Shown here: one piece after another, positions 8,714 through 17,457 of the stretch | Layout of the letters: each line of letters begins with the position of its first letter | How positions within the stretch are numbered: position 1 is the stretch's first letter | Assembly: GCF_042676145.1 (NCBI RefSeq) | Contig: NZ_JBHTJW010000003.1 | Coordinates: 1-64,000 of the forward strand | DNA from: Methylophilus glucosoxydans | GTDB taxonomy: Bacteria; Pseudomonadota; Gammaproteobacteria; Burkholderiales; Methylophilaceae | Direction of reading: 5' to 3' | DNA: 64,000 nucleotides | The notes under the pieces: model-generated | Databases searched by the model: none | Told to the model about the DNA's origin: nothing | What the model saw: only the letters and a program-made list of their open reading frames with translations | Translations under genes and position numbers: made by a program

Positions 8714-9353
8714 CGCCAAATCCTCGACTTCGCCCGTGATTTGGCTGGCCTTGCTGTTAACGTTGGGCTTGGTCTACTGGCAATGGTCGGCAGCGCCTCA
8801 AGCGGAGCTTGATCTGGTTGCGGTCAGACCTGCCAAGAAGACAGCTGTGGCTCAGTCTGTGCCAGTCAGTGTCGACCGCAGTGACAGTCGCACAGATACG
8901 CATCAGCCGTCCGCGCGTGTGGCGAGCAGTCAAACTGCCAGCCCTCAAGACGAAACCGTAGCCATGCCAGAGGCCGCGTATTTTAAGCGCAAATTGCCCG
9001 CGGGCAAGCCTGCGCATGTGTTGTTTGCAGCGCATGAGTGGTTACCGCCCCCGGTCAAGCCGCCCCCACCCCCTCCGCCGCAGGCGCCGCCTTTGCCTTA
9101 TAGCTATGTCGGTAGTCTCAAGGAGATGCCGGGGGGCGACTTGGTGATTTTAATGCAGCAGAAAAAGATGTTGATGCCCAAACTGGGCTCACAGGTCGAC
9201 ACGCAATGGCGCTTGGACCGCGAGGATATGCAGGCGGTGTATTTCACCTACCTGCCATTAAACAAAGGGGTGGTGTTGAGTAAAAGCAAAGCGGCAACCA
9301 CGCGTCAGGTTGAGCCAGAAAACAATCCAACAGAAGAAATGTTAAACCAATGA
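8703..9353 (+). CDS. GspC/PilP-like periplasmic linker protein
   Basis: An N-terminal membrane anchor (about residues 12-28) is followed by a low-complexity stretch and a proline-rich spacer near residues 116-130. A small C-terminal beta domain (PYSYVGSLKEMPGGDLVIL onwards) resembles the homology region of GspC or PilP, which contacts the N0 domain of the secretin. Being next to the secretin gene supports this role. The proline tract could help span the periplasm. The stop overlaps the secretin start as ATGA. Confidence 0.6.
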   Translation: MAVSAKSSTSPVIWLALLLTLGLVYWQWSAAPQAELDLVAVRPAKKTAVAQSVPVSVDRSDSRTDTHQPSARVASSQTASPQDETVAMPEAAYFKRKLPAGKPAHVLFAAHEWLPPPVKPPPPPPPQAPPLPYSYVGSLKEMPGGDLVILMQQKKMLMPKLGSQVDTQWRLDREDMQAVYFTYLPLNKGVVLSKSKAATTRQVEPENNPTEEMLNQ

Positions 9354-11377
9354 ATGTTTTGAATCCAAGTCTGCGATCATGGTCAAGCGTGCCACGCAGT
9401 TTGTCTTTCGCTGCCTGTACGCTGGTACTGTCATCGTGCGGCCTGTTTCCGCACAAACTGACGGCGACGACCCCGGAAGGCAAAGTCCAAGAGCTGGCCC
9501 AACAGGTGGCAGAGCATCCTGCGGATGTGACTTTGCGCAACCGCTGGTTTCGCGAGCGTGAGCTGGCAATCAACGCCTTGCTGGCGGACGCCGCTGCGGC
9601 AGATGCCAAAGGCGATATTGCCACGGCCAAGCAAGCTTATGCCCGCATCCTGACGCTGGATCCTTATCAACCTAAAGCGCTGGATTATGCGCGTGCCAGT
9701 GATCGTGAAATTGTGCTGCGCAAGCAGTTAGAGATTGCCAAGCAGCATATCAACCAGCCCAAGCAGGCACTCAAGGAAGTGCGCGATATTTTGTTGGAGC
9801 AACCGACCAATAGCGAAGCACAGGCGCTGGAAAAGCAACTGATAGCCATGGAGCCGCGTGCACGTGCCAGCCTGCCGCAATTGCAAACCGCCATCAACAA
9901 ACCGGTCACGCTGGAATTGCGGGATGCCAACATCAAGGTAGTGTTTGAGGCATTGTCCAAAGCCACCGGGATTAATTTTGTGCTGGATAAAGACATTAAA
10001 GCCGAGACCAAGGCCTCGGTGTTCGTCAAGAAAATGCCAATTGAAGAAGCGGTGGAGATGGTGCTGGCCAGCAACGGCTTGCAGAAAAAAGTGCTGTCCC
10101 CCACCAGTGTGTTGGTGTATCCCGCCACCCAGCAAAAAAACAAAGACTATCAGGACCTGTTGATCCGTAACTTTTATTTTGCCAACACCAGTGCCAAGCA
10201 GTGCGCGGATATGTTACGGACGATTTTAAAAATCCGTGATGTGTATGTCGATGAGCGCCTGAACATGCTGGTGTTGCGTGACCGGCCGGAAGTGTTGGCC
10301 TTGGCAGAAAAAATGATCAAGGCGCAGGATATTGCTGACCCTGAGGTCATGCTCGAAATTGAGGTGATGGAGGTCACGCGTGGCAAGCTGCAACAACTGG
10401 GCATCAGCTATCCCACCTCACTCACGGTGCTCAATAGCCCTTTGACACTGGAGGCGCTCAAGAGCATCAAGTCGAGTGATATTGGCGTCAGCCCAAACCC
10501 CGGGGTACAGTTCAAAACCACAGACAGTGATTTGAATCTGTTATCCAATCCACGGATCCGCGTCAAAAATAACGAAAAAGCCAAGGTGTTGGTGGGTAAC
10601 AAGGTGCCGGTCATCACCACCAATACCACCGCCAATGTGGGGACTTCCGAGAGCGTGTCCTATGTCGATGTTGGCCTCAAGCTGGAAGTCGAGCCGCGCA
10701 TCATGCTGGATGATTTTGTCAGCATCAAGGTGAACCTCGAAGTCAGCTCACTGGGTGAGGCTGTGACCTTGAGCAATAACTCCAAGGTTTACAATATTGG
10801 TACCCGCAATGCCAGCACCATCCTGCGGCTTAAGCATGGCGAAACGCAGATCCTGGCCGGCTTGATCCAGGATTCCGAGCGCAAGAACGCAACCAAATTA
10901 CCTGGGCTGGGCGAAATCCCGATCTTGGGCCGCCTGTTCTCCAACAACACCGATGACAAGAGTAAAACAGAAATTGTGTTGGCGATTACGCCCAAGGTTA
11001 TCAGTAACGTCACTTTGCCAGAAGCCACCTTCTCTGAGTACTGGAGTGGCACCGACAGCGTGATTTCAGACAAACCACTGATGAACAGCATGCCAGCTGC
11101 GCCTACCCTCACACGTAGCCAGCAAATCCGTGAGCTGCAGTTACAGCGGCAAAATGAGTTAAATGAGGGCAGCAACACACCTGCCAATGAGCCCGCCAAT
11201 GATACGCCTGACGCTGCGCCGCCGCCCGAACCGGCCTTACCCGCGCCAGACACGACACCGGCCAATACAAATGCCGCGCCACAAGCGACGCCCTCATCAG
11301 ATGGTCTTTCAAACAATATCAGGGACTTGCCCGAACAGGGCACGACCAGTTTGCCAGCGCCCAAGGAGATCCCCTGA
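9350..11377 (+). CDS. gspD: Outer-membrane secretin (GspD/MshL type) with N-terminal TPR-like region
   Basis: Forms the outer-membrane channel of the secretion system. The signal peptide ends in the lipobox LSSC, so Cys30 is probably lipidated and the secretin would not need a separate pilotin. Residues about 60-175 look like TPR-type helical repeats, unusual for GspD and more reminiscent of pilus-related secretins. An N0/STN-like domain follows (VTLELRDANIKVVFEALSK), then an N1-like domain and the secretin core, ending with VGNKVPVIT, GLKLEVEPRIM and LPGLGEIPILGRLF. The C-terminal tail after about residue 565 is Pro, Ala and Thr rich. It overlaps the next start as TGATG. Confidence 0.88.
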   Translation: MNVLNPSLRSWSSVPRSLSFAACTLVLSSCGLFPHKLTATTPEGKVQELAQQVAEHPADVTLRNRWFRERELAINALLADAAAADAKGDIATAKQAYARILTLDPYQPKALDYARASDREIVLRKQLEIAKQHINQPKQALKEVRDILLEQPTNSEAQALEKQLIAMEPRARASLPQLQTAINKPVTLELRDANIKVVFEALSKATGINFVLDKDIKAETKASVFVKKMPIEEAVEMVLASNGLQKKVLSPTSVLVYPATQQKNKDYQDLLIRNFYFANTSAKQCADMLRTILKIRDVYVDERLNMLVLRDRPEVLALAEKMIKAQDIADPEVMLEIEVMEVTRGKLQQLGISYPTSLTVLNSPLTLEALKSIKSSDIGVSPNPGVQFKTTDSDLNLLSNPRIRVKNNEKAKVLVGNKVPVITTNTTANVGTSESVSYVDVGLKLEVEPRIMLDDFVSIKVNLEVSSLGEAVTLSNNSKVYNIGTRNASTILRLKHGETQILAGLIQDSERKNATKLPGLGEIPILGRLFSNNTDDKSKTEIVLAITPKVISNVTLPEATFSEYWSGTDSVISDKPLMNSMPAAPTLTRSQQIRELQLQRQNELNEGSNTPANEPANDTPDAAPPPEPALPAPDTTPANTNAAPQATPSSDGLSNNIRDLPEQGTTSLPAPKEIP

Positions 11378-11883
11378 TGCGCCAACGCGCGTGCTTGCAG
11401 TCTAGTGCTTGCCCAGACTGTGGATTCACGTTGATTGAGCTCATGGTGTCGCTGGCGATTATCGCCATCATGGCCAGCATTGCCACGCCCATGATACAAG
11501 TCACCGTGCAGCGGCAAAAAGAACAACAGTTGCGTACACATTTGCATGATATCCGCCGCGCGATTGATGCCTATAAAAAGGCGGCGGAGGATGGCCGGGT
11601 GAAAAAAAATTCAGATGCCAGCGGTTACCCGCCCAACTTGCAAGTGTTGGTCGAGGGCGTCGACGACCTTAAAGACCCCAAGCACAAAAAATTACGTTTT
11701 TTAAGGCGCATCCCTTTTGATCCCATGCTCAACAAGCGCGACGACACAGCACCAGTGGCGGCTTGGGGCTTGCGTAGTTATGACAGTCCACCCGACCAGC
11801 CGCGCTATAACCAGGATGTCTATGATGTGTATTCACTGAGCCCGCGCATCGGCCTGAATGGAGTTCCCTATGCGCAGTGGTAG
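11377..11883 (+). CDS. Type II secretion pseudopilin (GspG/H-like)
   Basis: A prepilin-type protein of 168 residues. The cleavage motif is CPDCG|FTLIELMVSLAIIAI, with Gly16 as the P1 residue and Glu at +5 of the mature chain. A 20-residue hydrophobic helix follows. The C-terminal domain ends with a GspG-like DVYSLSPRIGLNG. It lies directly after the secretin and overlaps the next pseudopilin by 14 nt. Whether it acts as GspG, GspH or GspI cannot be settled by eye. Confidence 0.75.
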   Translation: MRQRACLQSSACPDCGFTLIELMVSLAIIAIMASIATPMIQVTVQRQKEQQLRTHLHDIRRAIDAYKKAAEDGRVKKNSDASGYPPNLQVLVEGVDDLKDPKHKKLRFLRRIPFDPMLNKRDDTAPVAAWGLRSYDSPPDQPRYNQDVYDVYSLSPRIGLNGVPYAQW

Positions 11884-12262
11884 TCGTTGGCGGCGGTGGC
11901 GTGGCTTCACGCTGGTGGAGTTATTGGTGGTACTGTCGATTTTAGCCTTGCTACTGTCGCTGGCACTGCCGCGCTATTTTTCTGGCGTACAACGGGCCAA
12001 AGAGCAGGCGCTCAAACAACAGTTAATCACCACGCGCAAGGCGCTGGATGAATTTTATGCCGATCAGGGGCAATACCCGGAAAGCTTGCAAGAGCTAGTG
12101 GACAAGCGCTATCTGGACAAATTACCTTGGGATCCAATCTTGGAGCATAACGATACCTGGGTAATTACACCGCCAGAGCTGCCTTTGCTGGGTGGCGTTT
12201 ATACCTTGCATAGCAGTGCGACCGGCCAGGCTTCGGATGGCAGCGCCTATACGGACTGGTAA
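11870..12262 (+). CDS. Type II secretion pseudopilin (GspG-like)
   Basis: Short pseudopilin of about 130 residues. The leader is rich in Arg and Trp and ends RRWRG|FTLVELLVVLSIL, with Glu at +5. The C-terminus (TLHSSATGQASDGSAYTDW) resembles the GspG calcium loop and end. I prefer the ATG at 11870 because GGAG at 11860-11863 lies 6 nt upstream; an ATG at 11858 would add four residues. The upstream overlap indicates coupled translation. It looks like a second GspG paralogue rather than GspI or GspJ. Confidence 0.75.
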   Translation: MRSGSRWRRWRGFTLVELLVVLSILALLLSLALPRYFSGVQRAKEQALKQQLITTRKALDEFYADQGQYPESLQELVDKRYLDKLPWDPILEHNDTWVITPPELPLLGGVYTLHSSATGQASDGSAYTDW

Positions 12263-12274
12263 TGGGCCAGGGCT

Positions 12275-12814
12275 ATGTCGCTTGATATGAGGCCTGTTAA
12301 ACCAGCAGTCACCTCTCTGCCTGGAGGCGTGTTCCTGCGCGGCTTTTCGTATTTAGGCATCATGGTCACCCTGGCGATTGCCGCCATTGCCATGCAGGGC
12401 GCGGCCAGCCTTTGGCAGCAACAGTCCCAGCGTAGCAATGAGGCGCTCTTGCTTGAGGTGGGAGAGGCTTACCGGCTGGCAATCGGCCGCTATTATGAAT
12501 CTACGCCGCAAGCCGTTAAACAATACCCGGGGAGTCTTGAAGAGCTGTTAGAAGACAAACGGTTTCCTGTGCCTAAAAGACATCTGCGCAAAGTGTACGC
12601 AGACCCTTTTGCGGTCAAGCAGGGCATGCGCCTGATCCTCAAGGACGGGCGCATCATCGGCGTCTACAGTCCGTCTACGCTTGTGCCCATCCGTCGCAAC
12701 GGTTTTCAGGATACGCAAGCCGACTTTCAGGCGGCCAAGCATTACAGTGACTGGAAGTTTGTATACGAGCCGAATAGCCTGGCCGGGTTGGAAGAGGCCT
12801 GGGCCAACCGCTAA
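12275..12814 (+). CDS. Atypical minor pseudopilin lacking Glu5
   Basis: This 179-residue protein has a prepilin-like start (GVFLRG|FSYLGIMVTLAIAAIAM) and a hydrophobic helix, but mature position 5 is Gly rather than Glu. In the type II system the tip pseudopilin GspK is the member that lacks Glu5, although GspK is normally much larger. The body (YRLAIGRYYESTP, YPGSLEELL, RKVYADPF) is pilin-like. It ends the operon, and its stop codon overlaps the stop of the convergent transglycosylase gene. Confidence 0.65.
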   Translation: MSLDMRPVKPAVTSLPGGVFLRGFSYLGIMVTLAIAAIAMQGAASLWQQQSQRSNEALLLEVGEAYRLAIGRYYESTPQAVKQYPGSLEELLEDKRFPVPKRHLRKVYADPFAVKQGMRLILKDGRIIGVYSPSTLVPIRRNGFQDTQADFQAAKHYSDWKFVYEPNSLAGLEEAWANR

Positions 12815-13458
12815 TGCAGCGGCTGGATGAGTTTGGACTTAAATACCTGATAGTAGCGCAATACTTTAGGCACATATTGCTGAGTCTCAGCATAAGGCGG
12901 CACCGTCCGCTGATGCGATTTGACCGCTTGCGGACCAGCATTGTAAGCCGCCAGCGCCAGCACCACATCGCCTTCAAACAAGTCCATGAGCTGCTTTAAA
13001 TAGCGGGATCCCCACAAGATTTGCTGCGAGGCAGACCAGGCACGCACCGGGGTAGGGGTCAGCGTTTTAGCAGTGGCAGGCATCACCTGCATCAGGCCAT
13101 AAGCACCTTTGGGCGAAGTGGCTTTGGCATTGTAGCCAGACTCGGTAGCAATCACGGCATGAATCAATGCAGGCTCGAGTTGTGTGACTTGTGCCGCCGC
13201 TTGTACTTCTGCCTGATAGGGCAAGTGCGCTGTGGACCAACGAGACCCTGTCAAGGTTTTGCGCCCGTCGTCTGCAATTACTGGCTCGGTTTCTGTGTCC
13301 GTCCCCCCGGTATTGCTGATCACAATTTCTGTGTCATCAGAAGGGTCCAGTACAATTTGTCCGGCCAGGTGTTCAATCGCGTCAGCCGCGTGTGCTGGAA
13401 TGCACACCAGTAAGGTGAGCACAAAAAATACACGCAATTTGACTACGAGGTTTCGCAT
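12811..13458 (-). CDS. Periplasmic lytic transglycosylase (SLT domain)
   Basis: A soluble lytic murein transglycosylase of 215 residues that would cleave glycan strands of peptidoglycan. A Sec signal peptide (cleavage near PAHA|AD) is followed by a linker and a C-terminal SLT goose-lysozyme-like domain. Its catalytic Glu lies in IATESGYN, followed by GAYGLMQVMPATA and ALAAYNAGP. Such enzymes often accompany secretion or pilus systems to open the wall. Here it converges on the secretion operon with overlapping stop codons, so it is linked by position but transcribed separately. Confidence 0.9.
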   Translation of the reverse strand: MRNLVVKLRVFFVLTLLVCIPAHAADAIEHLAGQIVLDPSDDTEIVISNTGGTDTETEPVIADDGRKTLTGSRWSTAHLPYQAEVQAAAQVTQLEPALIHAVIATESGYNAKATSPKGAYGLMQVMPATAKTLTPTPVRAWSASQQILWGSRYLKQLMDLFEGDVVLALAAYNAGPQAVKSHQRTVPPYAETQQYVPKVLRYYQVFKSKLIQPLH

Positions 13459-13722
13459 TTCTCAATAGTCTCATGCGCAAGTGACATTCTTAAGACACGT
13501 AGACTGGTTATATTGTTAATGAGCGCTCAGTGCGTGAATGCTTCTATAACCATTGCTGTTGCTTGATGACTGCTTTGTCTGATGAATTTCTCTCTTCGTA
13601 AATAATAGTCCGCGTATTAATCCATTGTCATTAATTCATCAACAAACTGACGCTGTGCAATCATTTTTGTGTCACAAATTTTGAGCACACTTGCTGCACA
13701 TTTATATCAATGTGCACAACAC
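13459..13722. promoter_or_regulatory. Divergent intergenic region between transglycosylase and LuxR regulator
   Basis: This AT-rich stretch should hold both promoters. It contains a TAGTCC half-site (13606-13611) matching the palindromes found upstream of the downstream surface genes. It also contains a perfect 8-bp inverted repeat, TGCACATT-N6-AATGTGCA (13695-13716), ending 6 nt before the preferred regulator ATG. Either could be an autoregulatory site. A GTG at 13669 could extend the regulator by 18 residues into this region. Confidence 0.5.
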
Positions 13723-14556
13723 ATGGACACCATAATCACAGGGAACGATCAGGCCAATGATCAATGGACGTTGGCACTGAATGAGGAACAACGCACGCTA
13801 TTTATGGAGGTGATCGAGGAATCACTTCGTCTGCAAAATCGTGCACATTTATTTAACTGGCTGCAGCGTGGCTTTCAATATTTGCTTGCCCACGAAGTGG
13901 TGATTATCGCTGTGCGTGGCATGGAGCGTGCCAGTTACGATTACGAGTATCTGACCTCTAGTCGTTATTTCGGTGATGCGCAGTTCGATCTGGTGTTGCA
14001 CGAACAAGACGGTCTTGTTAATCAGGCTTTTATGCAGTGGGGAAAACTTGGTACCCCTCTGTTCTATACCACCGAACACGCATCACAGGTTCATAGTCAT
14101 TATGCAATAGAACAAATTGCTGCCGAGCATATGCTAGCTTCTGAGCTTAAACGGTTCGTGGTGCATGGATTTGGCAATGAGCATAGCCGAATTGCCACCA
14201 TGGTGATGTTTGGCCGCTTGAGCTCCCCATCCAACGCACGTACTGCACATCTTCTTGAGTTGTTGATGCCACACTTGCACTGTGCGATTGTCAAAGTTAC
14301 CTCTAACAAATGTCCATCTGTATTATCAACCGCAACCAAAAACGGTCGAGTCAAGCCGTTAAGCAAGCGGGAGGTTGAGGTGCTTGAGTGGTTGCTGGTC
14401 GGAAAAACCAATTGGGAAATTGGCAATATTATGCAAGTCAGCCCGCTCACAATCAAAAACCACGTCCAGAATATTTTGCGTAAGCTCGATGTTGAAAATC
14501 GTAGTCAGGCTGCGAGCAAGGCGCTAAAACTAGGGTTAATTCATAGAAAGCAGTAA
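13723..14556 (+). CDS. LuxR-family transcriptional regulator, EpsA-like
   Basis: A DNA-binding regulator with a C-terminal LuxR/GerE helix-turn-helix (about the last 65 residues): LSKREVEVLEWLLVGKTNWE, then PLTIKNHVQNILRKLDVENR. The N-terminal 200 residues have no receiver domain or recognisable acyl-homoserine-lactone pocket. The pattern SLRLQNRAHLFNWLQRGFQY-LLAHEVVI resembles EpsA, the LuxR-type regulator associated with PEP-CTERM and exopolysaccharide loci in beta-proteobacteria, including methylotrophs. PEP-CTERM genes and an EpsD-like gene in this window fit that view. I chose ATG 13723; GTG 13669 is the alternative, and neither has a clear ribosome binding site. It is the obvious candidate reader of the TAGTCC boxes. 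Confidence 0.7.
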   Translation: MDTIITGNDQANDQWTLALNEEQRTLFMEVIEESLRLQNRAHLFNWLQRGFQYLLAHEVVIIAVRGMERASYDYEYLTSSRYFGDAQFDLVLHEQDGLVNQAFMQWGKLGTPLFYTTEHASQVHSHYAIEQIAAEHMLASELKRFVVHGFGNEHSRIATMVMFGRLSSPSNARTAHLLELLMPHLHCAIVKVTSNKCPSVLSTATKNGRVKPLSKREVEVLEWLLVGKTNWEIGNIMQVSPLTIKNHVQNILRKLDVENRSQAASKALKLGLIHRKQ

Positions 14557-14595
14557 ACCTGCTGTCGTTTATTTTGTACCGTCTTCAAGCCAATA

Positions 14596-14611
14596 TAGTC
14601 CGATAGGACTA
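14596..14611. promoter_or_regulatory. Palindromic box TAGTCC-N4-GGACTA (distal copy)
   Basis: A perfect 6-bp inverted repeat with a 4-bp spacer (GATA), 16 bp in all, which is a size suited to a LuxR-type dimer. It lies 39 nt after the regulator stop and 95 bp (about nine helical turns) upstream of an identical box with a different spacer. Confidence 0.7.
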
Positions 14612-14690
14612 GTCTTTGTTGAATGGATGTCATCTCCTCTCCTTACACTCTGCTGGATTAATCGACTGGCAAATTCTTTTTGTTTTGAAC

Positions 14691-14706
14691 TAGTCCATGT
14701 GGACTA
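14691..14706. promoter_or_regulatory. Palindromic box TAGTCC-N4-GGACTA (proximal copy)
   Basis: A second perfect copy with spacer ATGT, 116 nt before the start of the PEP-CTERM gene. Exact conservation of both arms with a different spacer argues for a protein binding site rather than chance. Confidence 0.72.
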
Positions 14707-14822
14707 ACTGCAAATCATATGTATGACATGCCAGCCTGACAATATTTCTGATGTTGTGTTTTAAATCGCCATCTTGATGGTCTGTTCTTTCAGCTGTTTT
14801 TAATAATTCTTAGGAGAGGTTT

Positions 14823-15620
14823 ATGAAATTTCAATATAAAGCATTGGTAGCCGCGTTGGCGTTGTCTACAGCATCCTTGTCTGCACAGGCGGCGTTTGAT
14901 CTGAACGCAAGTGGAGACTCCAGTTTCTTCCTGACTGTAGTTGATAACACCAATAATGTTTCTGCATTGTTTGATCTTGGTTTTAATAATAGCCAGTTCA
15001 GCGCTATGGTTTCCCAAGCAACAGCAAATGGTGGTGTATTGAGCTGGGATCTGACAAAAGGTGACTACGCAAGCGCATGGAGCAGCTTCTGGTCAATTGC
15101 CCAAGATAATGCTGCTTTGCAATGGGGTGTAATGTCTGCTGACAACACAGGTGGTGCAGCAGGTTCGAGAAACGTTATCACTACTTATGCATCAGGTACC
15201 AAGTTTGTTTCAACTACGCAAATGCAATCATCATTAACAAACTTTGATGACTATTTGAAAGCTAACCAGAGCTTAGGTAACCACGCTGATGTTGCAAATG
15301 GTGCTAGTACTGCTACAGCAGGAGCAGCTTTTGCTGAAAGTAAGGCCTATGGCACATCTGGTCGTATTAATGGTACTGGCTACGATACAACAAAACGCCT
15401 GGGTGAGGTAGCTGATATTCGTCAAGTGTTTACAGGCGCTAACGCACCTGCTCCAGTTACAGAATTTACACTGGGCAATGCAAATGGCCGCTATACATTT
15501 AGCCTGAGCAGTGCCGGTGTGTTGACCTTTGCTGCTCCTGTTCCAGAAGCTGACAGCTACGCCATGTTGTTGGCAGGTTTGGGTGTGATTGGTCTGGTTG
15601 CACGTCGTCGCAAGGCTTAA
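14823..15620 (+). CDS. PEP-CTERM sorting domain protein
   Basis: An exported surface protein of 265 residues. It has a Sec signal peptide (cleavage near LSAQA|AF) and a C-terminal PEP-CTERM tripartite signal: PVPEADSY, the hydrophobic segment AMLLAGLGVIGLVA and the basic tail RRRKA. By analogy with exosortase systems, the tail should be cut and the protein linked to the cell surface or matrix. The central part is low in charge and rich in Ala, Gly, Ser, Thr and Asn, with no enzyme motif seen. AGGAGAGG (14812-14819) supports the start. Two palindromic boxes precede it. No exosortase gene is in the window. Confidence 0.85.
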   Translation: MKFQYKALVAALALSTASLSAQAAFDLNASGDSSFFLTVVDNTNNVSALFDLGFNNSQFSAMVSQATANGGVLSWDLTKGDYASAWSSFWSIAQDNAALQWGVMSADNTGGAAGSRNVITTYASGTKFVSTTQMQSSLTNFDDYLKANQSLGNHADVANGASTATAGAAFAESKAYGTSGRINGTGYDTTKRLGEVADIRQVFTGANAPAPVTEFTLGNANGRYTFSLSSAGVLTFAAPVPEADSYAMLLAGLGVIGLVARRRKA

Positions 15621-15703
15621 GAACAACATTAAAAGCCATGAATTGAAAGCCAGCCAAAAGCTGGCTCCTCATCATATAGATACTTTTACTGAAGGAAGCG
15701 AAA

Positions 15704-17209
15704 ATGTTTACATTAAATAAACTGTTGCTGGCTGTTGCTGGCACTTTGATGGCAGGTCAAGTATTTGCTGTGCCAGTGACGCCAGATGATATTAAATCAG
15801 CCAAGCAAAATGGCAGCCTGCATGAAGCTTGGATTTCAGGCGCTTCTGCACCTACATACAATGTGTTCCAGGGGTTTGCTGCTGGTTGTGATCCAGATAC
15901 CTTGTCATTCTTCCATGATCAAACAACCACAAATGCTGTAAGACCAGGCTCTGCAGGCGATAACCTTGGTTATGCTTGTAAGCGTGGCGGCACTGTTTCA
16001 GTGTTGTATCACACCATTGCTGGTGGCTCTTATAACGCATTTGCGCCCCACGTTGATGGCGTTAAATTAACTCGTCTTAAAAATCTGAATAGCTTATCCA
16101 ACAACGGCTGTGTGGCTGGGCCTACTATCCGTGTGAATGACAACCAGACTGCTGTTCGTGTTTATCGTACTTGTGCTACTGGCGTTGGTGCAACTCTAAA
16201 TGACAATGCACCAACCTTGCCAGCAGGTGGTTTTTCTGATGTTGAAGCGCAATTGTTTGGCAAAGATGTCAGTGCTGTGGGTTCACAAGCACCTGCTAAC
16301 GTAGGTCAGGTATTTGGTGTTGCAGTGTCTGCCCCTCTGTATCGCGCATTGCAAACTGCACAAAAAATTGCCAAAAATACTGATGCGTTAGACCCAGGTT
16401 TCGATCCAGAAAACGCACCTAGTATCAGCAGCGCGCAATACACGGCCTTGATTACTGGTACTTATACTGACTGGAACAATATTGTTCCAAGAGCTACTTG
16501 GGACAATATTATTGGGAGCAATAAAACGGCTCAAATACGTATTGGTCGTCGTGTCGATACTTCAGGTACACAAGCCTCTTCAAATGCGTTCTTCTTGAAG
16601 AACCCATGTAATGGTGATCCTGCGATTTTGGGTGCATTGCCTCCACAATCTGCAGCATCTGCTGCAAGCCTTGAGGTTCCTACATACATCGTGACTGAGG
16701 ATTCCTCTACCTCTTCACTGAAGTCCAAGTTCAAAAATTCCACATCAACACAAGAAGATGATTATGTAATTGGCATTATGTCGCTGGAAAACAACTGGCG
16801 TACAGAAGTTAATACTGCACGCAATGGTTACCGTTTTATCAAGGTTGATGGAATTCACCCTGAAATGCCACAAGCAGGGAAGACTTACGCTGCTCAGGAA
16901 GCTGTGAATGGCGTATTGGTAGACGTAACAACGACTAAGTATGATCCAAATGCCCGTTTCAATGCTGCCAATGGCCAGTATGGTTTCCACATGGAAATGG
17001 TTTCATTTGTGGCTAACTCCGCTGCTGGTACTTTTGGTGAGACAGTGATTGGTGAGATCGTGGGTGCATTTGCAGGCTTGGCTTGTGCTGATGTTCCACG
17101 TGGTTTGACATTGAACCCACTGGCCGGCTCATCATGCGTCGCTGGTGAAGAAGTGGCAAAAATGACACGCAGTGGTAACAATTGCCAAGCAAACCAGATG
17201 TTGTTCTAA
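15704..17209 (+). CDS. Secreted cysteine-rich protein, possibly PstS-like
   Basis: A 501-residue exported protein with signal peptide MFTLNKLLLAVAGTLMAG-QVFA. The start of the mature part (HEAWISGASAPTYNVFQGFA) recalls the N-terminus of PstS-like phosphate-binding proteins, where an S/G-rich loop binds the anion, but the match is loose. Eight Cys residues are spread through the chain, an even number that suggests disulfides. There is no PEP-CTERM tail or lipobox. It lies 83 nt downstream of the PEP-CTERM gene with AAGGAA before its ATG, so both are probably on one mRNA ending at the terminator at 17254. The function is not established. Confidence 0.55.
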   Translation: MFTLNKLLLAVAGTLMAGQVFAVPVTPDDIKSAKQNGSLHEAWISGASAPTYNVFQGFAAGCDPDTLSFFHDQTTTNAVRPGSAGDNLGYACKRGGTVSVLYHTIAGGSYNAFAPHVDGVKLTRLKNLNSLSNNGCVAGPTIRVNDNQTAVRVYRTCATGVGATLNDNAPTLPAGGFSDVEAQLFGKDVSAVGSQAPANVGQVFGVAVSAPLYRALQTAQKIAKNTDALDPGFDPENAPSISSAQYTALITGTYTDWNNIVPRATWDNIIGSNKTAQIRIGRRVDTSGTQASSNAFFLKNPCNGDPAILGALPPQSAASAASLEVPTYIVTEDSSTSSLKSKFKNSTSTQEDDYVIGIMSLENNWRTEVNTARNGYRFIKVDGIHPEMPQAGKTYAAQEAVNGVLVDVTTTKYDPNARFNAANGQYGFHMEMVSFVANSAAGTFGETVIGEIVGAFAGLACADVPRGLTLNPLAGSSCVAGEEVAKMTRSGNNCQANQMLF

Positions 17210-17253
17210 GTCATAGTAATCACTACGATCAAAAGTCGTAGTATGCTGATTTA

Positions 17254-17280
17254 AAGCACACCTTACCAGGTGTGCTTTTT
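17254..17280 (+). terminator. Rho-independent terminator
   Basis: A perfect 10-bp stem (AAGCACACCT / AGGTGTGCTT) with loop TACC runs into a T tract. It ends the PEP-CTERM and cysteine-rich protein unit. Confidence 0.9.
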
Positions 17281-17445
17281 TATTTATGCTCTGGTTTTTG
17301 AATGCTCGTTGATGTATACACAGCACCATTCAAACGCATTTTTCAGCCACCCACTGATTCATTGATTCGCATTCGATTGCTATAGAAACGACTTGATCTC
17401 ATCGGATCGCTGCAATGACCCACTCGGGCTAACCAAATCAGCCAC

Positions 17446-17457
17446 CGGACTAGTCCG
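17446..17457. promoter_or_regulatory. Palindromic box CGGACTAGTCCG upstream of tpsB
   Basis: A perfect 12-bp palindrome made of the same two arms (GGACTA and TAGTCC) as the boxes at 14596 and 14691, but overlapping and in the opposite order. It lies about 90 nt before the tpsB start. Confidence 0.55.
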
